64,000 bases of DNA from Ryuthela nishihirai (GCA_038380435.1 JAWZYU010000013.1:60910946-60974945); one strand, 5' to 3'; positions 42,967-55,500 are shown, counted from the first letter of the stretch. Translations and numbers: made by a program. The notes: a model not told the origin generated them from the sequence alone.

Positions 42967-45305
42967 CTAATGAAAATAGAGAGAAATTTACTTGCAATCT
43001 CACATTACATAACAGTTTTAATTACTAATGTACAAAATTTTTGGTTGCTTAAAGAATGTAAATTACAAACAAATTGAATAATATGAATTTTAATTAAGAA
43101 ACGTTTCACCGATTAGTCAAATTTCGTACGCGAATTATCCCTATGCCAATGCATTCGGCATTAAAATTCCGTTACCTATAATAGATAGTTGAAATCCAAA
43201 CTGCAAAGCAATTCGGATTTCTAACTAGAATCCGAACTGCTTTGCAGCTTTAGTGGTACCAGTGGGGATATTCCAATGCCATAATGATAATTTTCTTAGC
43301 TTTCATATGTGTTATAAATCATTTCTACGATGATTTTAATTCATTTTCTGTTAATGAAGAAATTTTCAACTTAAAACGAAGCAAAAGGAGATGTAACTAT
43401 ACACCACAAACACTTCAAAGGCTATAGCTAGTGTGGTAATATTAGGAAATATGCATGTTGAGATCAAGTCACACTATAATAATGTATAAGACGCTTTTGG
43501 TAAGTTTAGATTTTATAACTTGTATTAATGGTGTAATAAGGCCATTCACAGATTATTGTTTAGAAAACATATATTTATCATAAACTCAAACATCTATGAA
43601 GTTAATTTTAATTCAACTTCATCAATGGTCCTTATACGGTTGGGGTGGATATTGTATTCGAATGATTCATATTCAGCTGAATTTCCTGGTACACATATAT
43701 ACAGGAAATATATTACATACATGAGGGTATGATTCATAAAGTAGAATGTATTGGTTAGACCGATATTTTTAGCATTTCTAACTGTGAATTTCTATTTTGA
43801 AATATTTATTAATAAATTAAATGTGTTAGGATATTTAAAAGATGAAACTGAAAGTGTCAAAAAGAGAGAAAGGAATAAACCATGTATGACCTGTGATTTG
43901 TTGCTATTAATAAAAGAAAGGAAAAATGTAGAATAAAATAAGAAACAAGCAATGTAATTTTTAAGAACATAAAAGTTTTAAGAATACCGAATAGAGTTAA
44001 TGCAAAATGTTACACTTGAGTATTACACGACCAAGAACTGCAGCAGACATATATATATATGGAGAAAATATTGAATGTTATACAGCGACAAAGCTCTTAT
44101 ATATAAGGGAAGTATTGTTCTCTTAAAATTTTCATGACTAAACAGAAACAAAATACATAAATTATAAACGTTTTCATATAAAAGTAAAATTATTTATTTT
44201 AGTTTAAATATTTCATTCTAACAAAATATTAGCATTGTTTTCAATTTTCTGTGAATTTTTCTGTAATATTGCTGTGTGAAATAAATAGAATATCCAGGCT
44301 AATCGACCTAGGAGTATATGAGAAACCTAGCTTTAATGTTACTACATTTGGCATCGTATTACACACCAGAAGGCCCAATTTCCATCCTCAGCAAGCAGAA
44401 ATCGCTTCAAAGGAATGGTTGAAACCGATGAATTCATTCGGTTATTTTCACCAGCCGATGCTTGCTTTAATGCTCCATGTTCTTCTACAGATATACAGCA
44501 GCGCAAGTTCGAGACCCAGCATTAAACAAACAATCAGCTTTCTGCTGCATATTTACGGGAAATGGACAGAAAAATGGAAACATCCTCATCTTATGTCAAT
44601 GGAGAATCAAACTCGAGGCTCCATAACTGATTAAATATTATATATATGGGAACATATGACTAAAAATAAATATAAATGTTAATTAAAATGTCTAAATTTC
44701 GTTTTTTAACAATATCCGTTCAGTATGTAAAGATTTATAGAAGTTAGAATATTGAATGACAGAGATGTCAATCATAAGAAATCACCACAGAAGTTATTTA
44801 AAATAAAAAATTTTAAATAAAATAAGTGTATGCTTTACAATTTTGTGCAAATAGTTCTTTCAATAACTGTCAGTTTTACATAAGTTTCATGCCCCTGACT
44901 TTGCTGCTATTAAGTATTTGAGCTTCCACAAGTCTTCAAATACCCCAAAAATATTGTTGGAAATCGAGATTTCGACAGATTTGAATGAAATATAAAAAAA
45001 CATCATGTATATATCTTGAATTACTCTGTCAGGATTAATAAATAAATTAATAAATAAGCATCCTTGGAAAAGGTTGTTTTGAACTGTCTCGACCAATTCC
45101 TGTAATACGTTTACTGATGAAGGCAAGCCTGCATATAGTGAAGTAGTATTTGGGTAGCTTTCTAGATGCCTGATAAAAGGACAAGTTCCACTTTAACCTT
45201 TACAATTCTATGTCCAATAGGACATACTGTCCGATTTTCACTCCGTCTAAATAAATCAGAAATTAACTTTCATGCAGTGCTGTAGTGGCAAATTCATTCA
45301 TCGCG
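42967..45305. other. AT-rich, probably intronic; no exon found
   Basis: Upstream intron side of the dynein exon if that gene continues here. I searched for the preceding linker exon on the minus strand and did not find it. Open stretches at 43751-43936 (+), 44251-44634 (+) and 44887-45126 (-) show no motif I know. A near-perfect hairpin lies at 43201-43247. Confidence 0.4.
43201..43247. repeat. hairpin, 19-bp stem with one mismatch
   Basis: ctgcaaagcaattcggatt (43201-43219) pairs with aatccgaactgctttgcag (43229-43247) across a 9-base loop. It could be the core of a tiny foldback element or a small-RNA precursor. Confidence 0.75.
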
Positions 45306-45540
45306 AGTAGTAGAGAAACTTGGGGCTCTTGCAAAATGTTAAAGTACAAAGAATCCCATGTTAATATGTGGGAGAGGTTTTGGAACATGAGATTTAAACT
45401 CAGTTTTCAGATAAGTGCTTTGTGTGAAAAATATGAGATGTTGGGTTTTCGAGAGAAAATGTTGCAGTTATCACACTTCAATGGGTTATTCGGATGTTGG
45501 GTTAAAAATGCAGTATATTGGGGGTAATGGACAAAATTCG
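45306..45540. repeat. dispersed repeat, copy 2 (partner at 1840-2060)
   Basis: Diverged second copy of the repeat at 1840-2060: shared gttaaagta.aaagaa.cccatgttaa, gagaaaatgttg.agttatca and gggttattcggatgttggg. No coding motif. Confidence 0.5.
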
Positions 45541-45639
45541 TTTAAAAGATATGAAAACTAAATTCAGATGGCAAAATGCTATTATTGGGGATGGGAGAGA
45601 ACAATTTACAATGAAAAAGTATATTTTGAAACAATATTT

Positions 45640-45905
45640 GTGGAATGAATAATTTATTTACTTAATTAATATATTAAAATAATTTATTATTTTAAAATGC
45701 AAATTAAATAATTTATTATATTAATTATATAATTAATAATATAATATATATATATAATACATAATTATAATATATGATATAATTAATAATAATTAATATA
45801 TTATAATTAATAATATATAATATAATATTACATAATTATTATATTAATTATATCGTTATTATTACATTAATTATTATATTAATTATATAATTAAGAAATA
45901 ATTTA
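45640..45905. repeat. AT-only low-complexity tract
   Basis: About 265 bases almost purely A and T, built from aattaat and atatta-type units. A and T alternate irregularly, not as a clean microsatellite. 45906-46225 beyond it holds nothing recognised. Confidence 0.85.
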
Positions 45906-46225
45906 TTTCATTTAATTCTATTTTACGCAATGAATGGTTTGAAGATGGGAAATTCGAATCACTTCTGGAAAGAATGCTTCTAAGTAATGGGGAAGAAAAA
46001 GTAAATTTTCGACAAAATCGTGCAGGAAAAAAAAGAAAATTTTGACTGAATATACGTAATAAATTTTTCTTTTTGAATAACTTCTACATGGATTTTGCAG
46101 TATACATTATGATAAAACTGCAAATTTCAGCAGAAAAGGCCAACTGTTTTTCTCCAGGGAGTAGGGCATTAAGTCTTGTGAGCCACAAATAAATTTTTGT
46201 TTGGTCGCATTATTGGGATTTGAAG

Positions 46226-46751
46226 CTAGGTAGTCACTGGAAGGAGAGCTATGCACCAATTCCCTGTGATGATGCATAGAACCCGCCAGGCCTAGCACCA
46301 GATGTCCGACCCTGCCTTCTCGTGGTGCAGACCGTTAGTACCTTTCAAAAGAGATACTCTCTTGTGGAAGTGAACGAAAGAGTGCCAGATTAGTGTGGCC
46401 TACTGATCTGGACAACTATGGCTACTTTTCTTTTTTTTTCTACCCTGCTCAGGAGTGGTCAACCACACAGGGTCCTGGTGCTGACCATATAAACCCACTG
46501 GACTGGACTGAATTATGGCTCTGAGCTTGATTATGGATCCTGCTTTTGCTGCACTGGTTGGCTTCTGTGGACGGAAAATCTTCCGCTGTGTTTTCTGTTT
46601 GTTTGTGGGTAGACAGCCCTAAGTGAATAGATTCACAGGATATGTTTATCAGCTGGTGGATAATCCTGAGCAGAAGTCATCGCAGGCACCTGAACTCTTT
46701 GCTTCTATTGGCATCGTCAAATTCTACATTGGAGGAAGTCTTCAAGTGTAG
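46226..46751 (+). promoter_or_regulatory. RTE 5' UTR
   Basis: Shared with the minus-strand copy at 36132-36660. Near its start, ctatgca/tgcatag and gcacca/tggtgc can pair in both copies, so the 5' end is probably structured. Internal promoter activity is expected for a LINE but not shown. Confidence 0.5.
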
Positions 46752-47496
46752 ATGGCTTCAGCCTTTAGTGGTGGGGGAACGGGTCTTTGCCCCATGTCTG
46801 CGATTAGGGGGCTGTTTGATATTGTCGGCATTCCCTCTCTCAATAAACATAGTTTCTTTAAACATCCCACTAACCATTTTCTCTCCATAGGTAGTTGGAA
46901 TGTGAGGACTCTGCACAGAGCTTTTTCTCTTGATGTCCTCACACAAGAATTCCACCATTATAGTTTAGATATTCTCGGCTTGCAAGAAACCAGATGGACA
47001 GATAAAGGTCAAATTCTTAAAATTAATCTTAAATTCCTCTTTTCAGGGAGGGACGACAATAAGCATCACCAAGGCGTGGGTCTGCTTCTCAGCAGACACG
47101 CTAGTGATGCTCTTCTAGGATACGAGTGCATTAATGAAAGGTTTCATACACAGCAAAATATCAGACAAGCATTAAAGATTTGAATGTTATCTGCTGTTAT
47201 GCCCCCACTGAGGATGCCGATGAGAATGAGAAGGATAGGTTTTATGAAGAACTTCAGGATATTTTGAATCTGTCAAGAAAGGAGATATTACCATTGTTCT
47301 TGGTGACTTCAATGCCAAAGTTGGTACTGACTCTGATCTTTGGGGAGGAGTAATAGGCCCTTTTGGTATTGGTAGCTGCAATGGCAATGGGCAACGTCAA
47401 CAGGTAAGTAAACGGTATAATTTCAGAATAACTAATACTTATTACAAACACCGCGACATACATAAGTACACATGGGTTTCACCCGATGGGCGGCAT

Positions 47497-47820
47497 AAAG
47501 AATATGATTGATTATATATTAATTAACAGCAAATGGGCTAGTTCTGTTAGGAATACCAGGTCATATAGGGGAGCTGAAATTGGATCTGACAATTACCTTG
47601 TTAAAAGTGTCTTGTAAGTTAAACTTAAAAAACTGTTGTGCTAGGGTAATAAGAATATAATAAGAAAGAATATGATTGATTATATATTAATTAACAGCAA
47701 ATGGGCTAGTTCTGTTAGGAATACCAGGTCATATAGGGGAGCTGAAATTGGATCTGACAATTACCTTGTTAAAAGTGTCTTGTAAGTTAAACTTAAAAAA
47801 GTGTTGTGCTAGGGTTAAAA
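47497..47820 (+). repeat. 168-bp tandem duplication inside the RTE
   Basis: aaagaatatgattgattata occurs at 47497 and 47665, with about 155 following bases nearly identical in both units. No other RTE copy in the window has the duplication. Confidence 0.9.
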
Positions 47821-48249
47821 ATTTTACTTTTAATACTGAAGCCTCTGAAAGATTCAGTTATAGCCAAAGCTTACCATGATACGTTACTTAGTCATTATGA
47901 CAGTCATGGTATGCTTACTACTGAAGTTGAGGAAGAATGGGATCATGGGATCATTTTAAACAGGCTTTTTTGGACACTAACAGTACTCTTTTAGGAAAAA
48001 AGGAGCAGAAGAGACAGAATTATCTGAGTGAGAAGGAACTTGAGCTTATTTCGGAAAGAAAGAACTGCAGGAATGTCCTTAATCAATACCTTACTAGTCC
48101 TAATAGGAAGATTTACAGAGCACTTACTAAACGTGTAAAAGATCAGTTAGCTGCTGATAAGAATCTTTGGCTTGATGGTTTGGCTGACAAAGCCGAGGAA
48201 GCAGTCTATCTGAAAACTATCTAACTATCTAGTACAGCAGAGAGCTGTA

Positions 48250-48372
48250 CCAGATATAGTTATATATCAATTATGTATAGTTAATGTTAACTAATGTATA
48301 GTTAATTATAGTTAACTTAATGTATAGTTAATGTCAACTATGTATAGTTAATATTAACTATGTATAGTTAAT
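48250..48372 (+). repeat. minisatellite of a tatagttaatgt-type unit
   Basis: Irregular repeats of tagttaatgt, about ten units, at exactly the place where other RTE copies have a single gatagttaatgttttg (for example 3647-3662). The array has evidently grown from the element's own sequence. Confidence 0.85.
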
Positions 48373-48796
48373 GTTTTGTGAGGTAGAAAACGGACAGGTA
48401 TACAGGGATTGAAGGATAAACAAGGTAAGGTTATAGATGAGGAGGATTCTGTCATGGCTAGGTGGGATGAGCATTTCAGTGATATTCTAAACAATGCGGT
48501 TACTTCTATTCCCATTGTTTGCAATGATGATAGATGCATTGGTGGCTTTAATGTTTGCCCTATAACACAATCTGAAGTTATTTTGGCTGTTTCTAAACTT
48601 AAACTACATAAATCCCCAGGGGTAGATGAAATTACTACAGAAATGCTTAGAGCTGGGAATGTTTCTGTTACCACTTGGATGACTGAAATTTTTAATATCT
48701 TTTATGATGAGGGCATGGTTCCTAAGGATTTTACCAGAGCTATTATTATACCTATTTTCAAAAAAGATGATCGCAGTTCTTGTGATGACTATAAGG

Positions 48797-48998
48797 CAGG
48801 GGTGGGCAAATAGCGGCCCGCGGGCCACATTCGGCCAGCTAAGAGTTTTTTGTGGCCCGCCAAGACAGTCAGAAAAATCCGCGTTGAACCGAGATTTCCT
48901 TCCCGTGCGCGACTGAATAATCGTCTCGTATTTTGCACTAGGACGGCCACATCAATACGCGTGCACAGTGTAGATACGAAAACAATTGCCGACCCCTG
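48797..48998. mobile_element. hAT-type MITE, 202 bp, in the RTE reverse transcriptase
   Basis: The left end CAGGGGTGGGCAAATAGCGG and the right end, in reverse complement, CAGGGGTCGGCAATTGTTTT share their first 13 bases with one mismatch. Flanking 8-mers are ctataagg (48789-48796) and ctataatg (48999-49006); the empty site in other copies is ctataggg. An 8-bp duplication and CAGGGG ends are diagnostic of hAT. It is GC-rich with cggcccgcgggcc near the left end. Confidence 0.92.
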
Positions 48999-50313
48999 CT
49001 ATAATGGTATCAGCCTACTCTCTGTTCCTGGTAAAGTTCTTTCCATGATTGTGTTTAACAGAATTAAGGATCTGGTTGACAGTCAATTGCGTGATGAGCA
49101 ATGTGGATTCAGAAGTGGTAGGGGATGTGTGGATCAGATATTTTCACTTAGGCAGATTCTTGAGAAACGTTTAGAGTTTCAGAAACCTTTGGTTCCTAGC
49201 TTTGATGATTTCAAAAGGGCTTTCTACTCTGTTGATCGTCATAATTTGTGGTTGATTGTGAAATCATATGGTATACCTGACAAGTTAGTTAACATAATGA
49301 AAGCTCTCTATAATAACACTGAGTCGTGTATGAGAGTTGGTAAGGCTTGTAGCGATTGGTTTAGCATTACTTCTGGTGTTCGACAAGGGCGCATTTTGTC
49401 TCCTTTTCTCTTTAGCTTGGTTATTGATTATGATATGCGAAATTCACTTCAAGGTAAAGATTTTGGCCTTAAATGGACTGGAGATACGAAACGTTTTGAT
49501 TTAGATTATGCTGATGATTTAGTCCTATTGGCAAATGATATTGATGAGATGAACTCTTTCATTCGAGCTGTTGATGAGACTGGTAGTAGAGTAGGTTTGG
49601 TTATAAACAGAGAAAAAACTAAAGTGATGAAAATTGGTCAGGCAGGCTGTGATTCACTTAATCTGAATGGTTGGAGTCTTGAGCAGGTGTCACAGTTTAA
49701 TTATCTTGGGAGCTATGTAACAGATACTGGTGATGTGCGGCATGAGATTAATAGACGAATAGGGATTGCTGACAGGACTTTTAAGAATCTATGGATATTG
49801 TTGAGAAATAGGAGTATACACCTAAAGACTAATATTAGACTGTATAATACTTTGGTTCTTTCTAGGGTTAGTTATGGTAGTGAAACCTGGACACTTTGTA
49901 AACAAGGTAACAGGAAACTAGATGCTTTTGATTCCAAATTCTTACGCAGTATCTTGGGACATTAGGTGGTTCAACTTTGTGACTAATGATGAGGTTAGGC
50001 AAAGGAGTTTGCAACCTTTTATAAGCAGCATATTGTGCAGAGAGAGACTCCGTTGGTTTGGCCATGTTGCCCGTATGAATAATTATAGATTGGTGAATAG
50101 GGTTATGAAGAGTGTGCCTGAAGGCCTCAGAAAGAAGGGGAGACCTAGGATGCGGTGGGCATACAATGTTAAACAGGACCTTGTTAAAATTGGTGTGCAG
50201 TGGCCAGATGCAGTAGATGTAGCTCTGGATAGACTTGCTTGGAGAACTAAATTTCACGGTCTGGTTGGATCTCCATAGCCCATGGCTGCTTGAGGATGAT
50301 GATGATGATGATG

Positions 50314-51859
50314 ACACGCGACTCACAAAAAAAAAACGAGCTACCCACTGGACTAACATCTTGCCTATCATTTACAGCTCTTAAATACCCATTATAAATG
50401 TACCCAACATGATGGAAATTATAAACTAGACACGTTAGATAAATATTTTGTGTTCAATTACAGAACGAAGTAGGAAAACATACATCACGTATTACAAAAA
50501 TGTTAAAAGGAAGAATTATTATTGTCATCATTCAGCAGGTGGTTTCATCTATGTAATCATTGGGAAAATACAGTTCTGATTTATTTTCTATCACTGTGTT
50601 TCAACACTGCTAAAAACATTTTCTTCATCAGCCATTGTTTGAATCACCTTTTTCAAGAAGCAAACAAATGAGAATTACGCAATGAAATCTCTTGAGCCAC
50701 AGAGTAGCCAAGAAAGTTTTTGTGGTCAACATATTGTCGGTCCCTCGAACTAAGTGAGGTGACTAATGAAATTTTCTTATCACCGACTTTTTTTTCTTTC
50801 AAAATATTTTGCATATACTGTCATCTGTTTTGTGATAAATGTATGAAATTCGAAAATCTCCAAAAGCATACTTATGAATATGCTCACTGTGTGTCTTTCG
50901 CTATATTTCCGGTACAATCCACTTTTTCCAATTTCAAAAATTTCCATATTATATTGTATAGATCGAAATTCTGCTTCTTTTGTACTTAGGTTTCTTTTCG
51001 GAAAAGACATTGCCGATAATTTTTATGAGCAATTCATATTTAACACCATTTGATGCTTTCTTCGAAATAGGATTATCAATAGAATGAAATTTGGACGTAG
51101 TGCAACGTTTTCTTTAACTTGAGAATCTTTTAATTCATCTTTAAATTCTCGGGGAATCGTTTTAAGGTACTGAATAATGTGTGGTCTGTGGTAAAATTTG
51201 GGAAATCAAAGCACTCTGATTTTAATTTTCCATGTAAGTTATCTGTTTGAAGGTCAATTATAAAACGAATCGGTATCTATAAATATAATTCTGCATTAAA
51301 TTTTGATTTCAGAAAATTATAGAAGTTTTACATCTGTAATTTCCTCAATTCTAGAATATTCACACCTACATAATAAGTTAAGTCTAATATTCTTCTTTTC
51401 CAAATGAACAAATACGAAATTTTCTTCATTTAGCATATGTGTCTGGGATTTGCAATTAATTATTTTAACCTTTTTTTCGTAGACACAATGCACCAATTTA
51501 TTCTTTTTCTTTTATTGTTTATAGTTCTTCCATATATAGCATTATTTTTCAGTTTATAAATAATACTTCCCAAAAATATTGATGGCTTGCATTCGTTTTG
51601 TTGCATTAAAATTTTTATAAGGTTTCAGCAAAACAGTTTTTGATCCTATTCTAATATTCTATGAACGTTTTTCACTCTTTGTCCCAGTGCTGCATAAAGT
51701 TTAAGCGATTTGTACAAAACTATATAATTTTGCGTATGAAACAAATTTGGCATTAAAAATTACACAATACAATCATTGAGTTTAATTTTTGGGAGCAAAA
51801 GAGAAATCATTTGGTAAATGTGATAGTCCATCTTCACTTTTGCGTTCCCTAACCCGTTA
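50314..51859. other. AT-rich, nothing recognised
   Basis: No coding stretch with a known motif. The open frames near 50720-51010 on both strands overlap each other and look like chance. Confidence 0.4.
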
Positions 51860-52430
51860 TGTTACTGATATTATAATTATTATTTTGGGCCTTACCTTTT
51901 AGTTTGAACCAACCACCGTCCCCTTCTGACAGCTCCAAGTTGACTGTCAGCAATGCATTTGTATTTATTGACGTTAACTTCCTCCAGCTAAAGGAGTAAG
52001 AGATGTGGAGGAGAGAGCAGTAAGATTGGAGGCTTAACTTTGTGTGGAGATCGAAGATGTTTCTAGATTAGAGTATTTCACTAGAATTTATTTGAGAGCA
52101 TTCCTTGACTTGTATTTTAGTAAGTGTGATTACAATAAACATTTTGTTTCATTTATATTGCATAAAAACGTTTTGTTTTGTTTTTGTTCTTGAGCACAGT
52201 TAAAAGAAATACATTTAGTTGTTTTTAATACTTATATTGTACTGGAATTCACTTTTAGACGAAATTTGCCAATTAAACAGGCATAGAAAACGAACCCTAA
52301 TTACTGGGAAGTAAATTATTGCATGGCGCCCTAAATTCCTAAGCTACCCAGCATTTGATATGATTGATTATTAGGAGCATTAATGGACATAAATTTTTGA
52401 GAGTGGTACATTTTTGGCGCAACGAACAGA
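51860..52430 (+). other. possible degraded LTR end with a tRNA-Lys-like primer site
   Basis: tggcgcc at 52325 and tggcgcaacgaacag at about 52414 resemble the TGGCGCCCGAACAG primer-binding site used by many LTR elements. An aataaa-type signal lies upstream (about 52133). No partner LTR, gag or pol is seen. Weak. Confidence 0.25.
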
Positions 52431-52859
52431 AATTCATAAGTAATAAATTTTTGGATCCTATAAAATGTATCATATAAAAATCTAGAAAGTTAAAGGCGAA
52501 GGATTGTGCCAATTTTGTTGTATATCTGAATCTCTTGAGTCATTGTAAGAGGTAAAATCAGATTTAGATTTGATTCCGAAATCGGGCTTTTTAAAATTTG
52601 TTTGAAAAAAAGAAAAATATATTGTTTTTTAATACATAAAATTATTACTGAAAGTATATGAGAAATTTTGTGTTTAAACCTATTATGCAGTTGAAATTTT
52701 TGAACCTTTAAAATTTTTGTGTTAAGAAATTTTAAGCTTTGGGAGTTATAAATGTTTCTTAAGTAAAGTGATTGCTCAAGTTTAATAAGTTATTGGAGCT
52801 CATTATTTGTTAGTGATGCTAGATTTAAGTGATTGCTGGAATTGGAATATTTCGAAAGC

Positions 52860-53115
52860 TTTGGGTTGTTTACTTCCCATTGGTTTGGGGCGATGATGTA
52901 ATCCAGGACTTTGCAAAATTTCAGGAGAGTTGTTTACTTCTCATATTTGGGACGATGATATAACAGGGCCGGACTCGGGAGGAGTTGTTTACTTCCCGTG
53001 GGTTTGGGGCGATGATGCAAGATATCGGGTCCTTTCTGAGAAGGGCGCGTGGCATTATCAACAGAAATCCGGGGACCTTTCTGATAGGGGGCGTGGCACT
53101 ATTGATAAGATAAGG
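52860..53115 (+). repeat. degenerate tandem repeat (gttgtttacttcccat / ggggcgatgatg)
   Basis: Three units starting at about 52866, 52928 and 52985 share gttgtttactt and ttggggcgatgat-type cores. Two further units (ggcgcgtggcattatcaaca and a close variant) start at about 53044 and 53088. A 118-residue open frame at 52930-53286 is made largely of these repeats. Confidence 0.7.
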
Positions 53116-54900
53116 GAACTTTTCGTGGCTCAAGGGTCAAAGGTTGTTTGCCGAGCAAGTGGCCGGACTACGACTCAGAAGGTATGTGAAAAAACAATTA
53201 CTAATGTTGTGCCTTTTGCTTTGTATTTCTGCTATCGAATCCTGATCTACAATGATAATGGCTCTGCAGTATTCAGAAGAAGATAAGAGAACATATTCCC
53301 TCCCAGAGGCTCCAAGACTGCAGGAAGTGTTCTGTTGGAACTTCCCGATGGCTTTGAAAAGAGGTCAGAATGTCTCCTAGTGTTGCATAGAAAATTATTA
53401 GTAAATTCGGCAGAGAGGACACTGCCGCAACTCATCAGGTGATTGAGTCATTAGAGAGCGCCTACAAACTTACCTTTATTTCTGTAGGAGTTGTAAGCAC
53501 CCACCAACCTTCCTCCCTGTAAGGTGAGGATTGTAATAGGGAAGGTATGTTGCACTCTGATTTGTATCCTCATGCGATTTGGGTGCAGAATATAGGGTTA
53601 ATATATATATATGGGTTTCCAGCCAGTATCATCACTATTTTTGCCCTTCCTTTTACCCATCGCAATTCTCACAGGTGGTCAAGTCAGGTACCCAGCTAAA
53701 TTAGCCCAGTAAAAACAGCAGCTGCAAACGTAACTGTAAACAAGTTAATAATAAAATAGCTGCTAATTAACATGGGCCTAAAAGAGGTCTGGTTAATGTC
53801 CAAATTAACGAAACAGGGCCAATATCAGTGGAGATATAGGGAATCTCATGAGGTATTATAATGGATCAGCAAAATACCACTGGATGCGACATGCTAATGT
53901 GGAATAAGCATATAGTGGAAACAATGGCATCAAGCATATGCTTGGCAGCCTGAATATAGTGGGGTAAGGAGAACGAAACCTTATACCCTCTCCCCTTCAA
54001 TGATTGGGCAAGGAGAGTATCAAACCAGGCACAGGTGCGTGGAAACACCTGTGACCTCACTGGCCTGATATACTCTGGGAAACAAACAAACAATGGAGGG
54101 TACGGAACAAAATACCATTAATGTGAGGTCGTCCCTAATGGTATTTTGTTTTCCCCATCCATTAACGGGTAATAGATCCATATCGGTTTGGTGAGTATTT
54201 ACGAATTCGAGAAGGGGCTAGTAGCATTAGTACCTTACATCCAATATTCAACAGCAGAAGCAAATAATCCCTCCCGCAGTAAGTGCAGGCCCTTTCTACT
54301 AAGATTTTAGTATCAATATAATAAAGGTATCCTCAGCCCCAAGCGAATTGGAAGTCATAGTCTTATACAACTTTTGCATCACTGTGAATCTTGTGAAAGT
54401 GGAACTTTTGCCTAACCATAGGGTGTGCCTGTGACTTGGGCGTCTTTCACCCCCAAATTGTACTATTCTCTAACAGCAAATTCCTCAGCTTATAACTATA
54501 AATGCATCGACTTATAGTCAGTAGCGCCACAATCTTGGTGATTCAGCAGTTTCCGCAAATCTATATTTGTCATCACAGCTTGTGCTGATTTAGTGCTGAA
54601 GAAAAATGAAAAATATAATTCATTTTTCCCTAGTCAGCCTGGAAGGCAGGAAGTGTCGCTCGTTAATTGTGCTACCTCGTTGCTCAAGTCCGTGAAGTTA
54701 ACCAAAGAGTGTAACCTAGCTAGCAGTGTGTGCACCATCTATTGGACGTTTGTGAATCCTCACTTTCGAACCTGAGGATCAATTGGAGACATCTTTCGTA
54801 CATGATTCGAATCCTACGGAAATGGGTTCGATTAATAGGCACTTTTTCTAATGTCTTGCTCTCTTTAGTCTATAATTAAACTAAACCTACGTTAGAGTAG
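53116..54900. other. unassigned; one hairpin at 54107-54149
   Basis: No recognised gene. acaaaataccatta (54107-54120) pairs perfectly with 54136-54149 across a 15-base loop. The open frame at 54593-54775 has no motif I know. Confidence 0.4.
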
Positions 54901-55500
54901 TTAAGCTAAGTTTAAACAGATATATAGTAGATAGATATATAGTAGATAAATATAAAAAGATATTTTTGACAAGAACTAATTTTCTTGTTATTTTAATAGT
55001 TCCCTATAAGCAGTTCTCTATAGTTTATCTCTACAAATGTTTATAAAACATCTATAATTAGAAGTTAAATCCAGTATCTTTATTGTTAATCTATTTGCCA
55101 GACTTAGTTATATATTCTGAGTTCAGTTCTTTGCTCAGCGAAAGGAGTCTTGCGGAGCTGAGCGACCAGCCAGCCAACAGAACGGTGGGAGAGGACATTA
55201 TCCTGCTGATGCACTGTCGCTTAGCCCAGTGAGCTCCTGAAGTTCTGTGTATTTTGTGATCCCTGAGGGATAAGGAGAATTAGGCAAATGTCCTTAACAT
55301 CGTGAGAGAGACAAAGATTCTCCTTTGCTACTCTCCATTAGATATCCCGTTCCAGAATAAGGTACTGTTTCTCGAGTGATAATTATTACTTCACACCTAC
55401 AGCAACTCTTAGCGCATAAGAATTTAATTTCGACAACGACAGTATAATATTAAGAATATTCAATAGTCATTATTGGTGCCGAGGTTAACGTGTGGGATAT
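54901..55500 (+). other. possible BEL/Pao-type LTR end and primer site
   Basis: ttggtgccgaggtt at about 55474 resembles the TTTGGTGCCGAA leader motif that follows the 5' LTR in many BEL/Pao elements. Upstream are a tataagcag TATA-like box (about 55007) and a ttcagttc initiator-like motif (about 55123). No coding part follows; the palindrome begins at 55660. Confidence 0.25.

Larger units (their letters stand above)
46752..50278 (+). pseudogene. RTE ORF: endonuclease and reverse transcriptase, broken
   Basis: It starts MASAFSGGGTGLCPMSAIRG at 46752. Endonuclease: SIGSWNVRTLHRAFSLDVLT, LGLQETRWTDKGQI (to about 47180), then in a shifted frame GDFNAKVGTDSDL (about 47300). Linker pieces lie at 47806-48224. 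RT: KLHKSPGVDEITTEMLRAG (about 48600), interrupted by the hAT MITE (48797-48998), then LLSVPGKVLSMIVFNRIKDL, GFRSGRGCVDQIFSLRQILE, SGVRQGRILSPFLF and LDYADDLVLLA up to 49965; the C-terminal SRVSYGSETWTLCKQ and WFGHVARMNNYRLVNRVM region ends at 50278. Frame breaks occur at about 47185, 47650, 48230, 48800 and 49960. The open stretch 48850-49965 begins inside the MITE and is not a real N-terminus. Confidence 0.85.
46226..50313 (+). mobile_element. RTE-type LINE, full length with three internal additions
   Basis: The 5' end ctaggtag (46226) agrees with the nested copy ending at 36660, and the 3' end is a gat repeat (to about 50313). Length is 4.09 kb; subtracting a 168-bp tandem duplication, about 110 bp of minisatellite and a 202-bp hAT MITE with its duplication leaves about 3.6 kb, the same as the nested copy. 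This gives the consensus structure: 5' UTR of about 525 bp, one ORF (EN and RT), a short 3' UTR and an ATG-repeat tail. Confidence 0.88.

Noticed and set aside
44251..44634. 127-residue plus-strand frame as a gene or dynein exon
   Set aside because: No dynein or other motif, no convincing splice sites, uneven composition.
44887..45126. upstream dynein exon on the minus strand
   Set aside because: The translation (LQELVETVQNNLFQG...) does not match the linker sequence expected before the 42966 exon.
48850..49005. N-terminus of the 371-residue open frame at 48850-49965
   Set aside because: The first 50 or so codons are hAT MITE sequence read through; the RT proper starts after 49005.
52930..53286. 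118-residue open frame taken as a gene
   Set aside because: Most of it is made of the degenerate tandem repeat, and the translation has no domain or relative I recognise.
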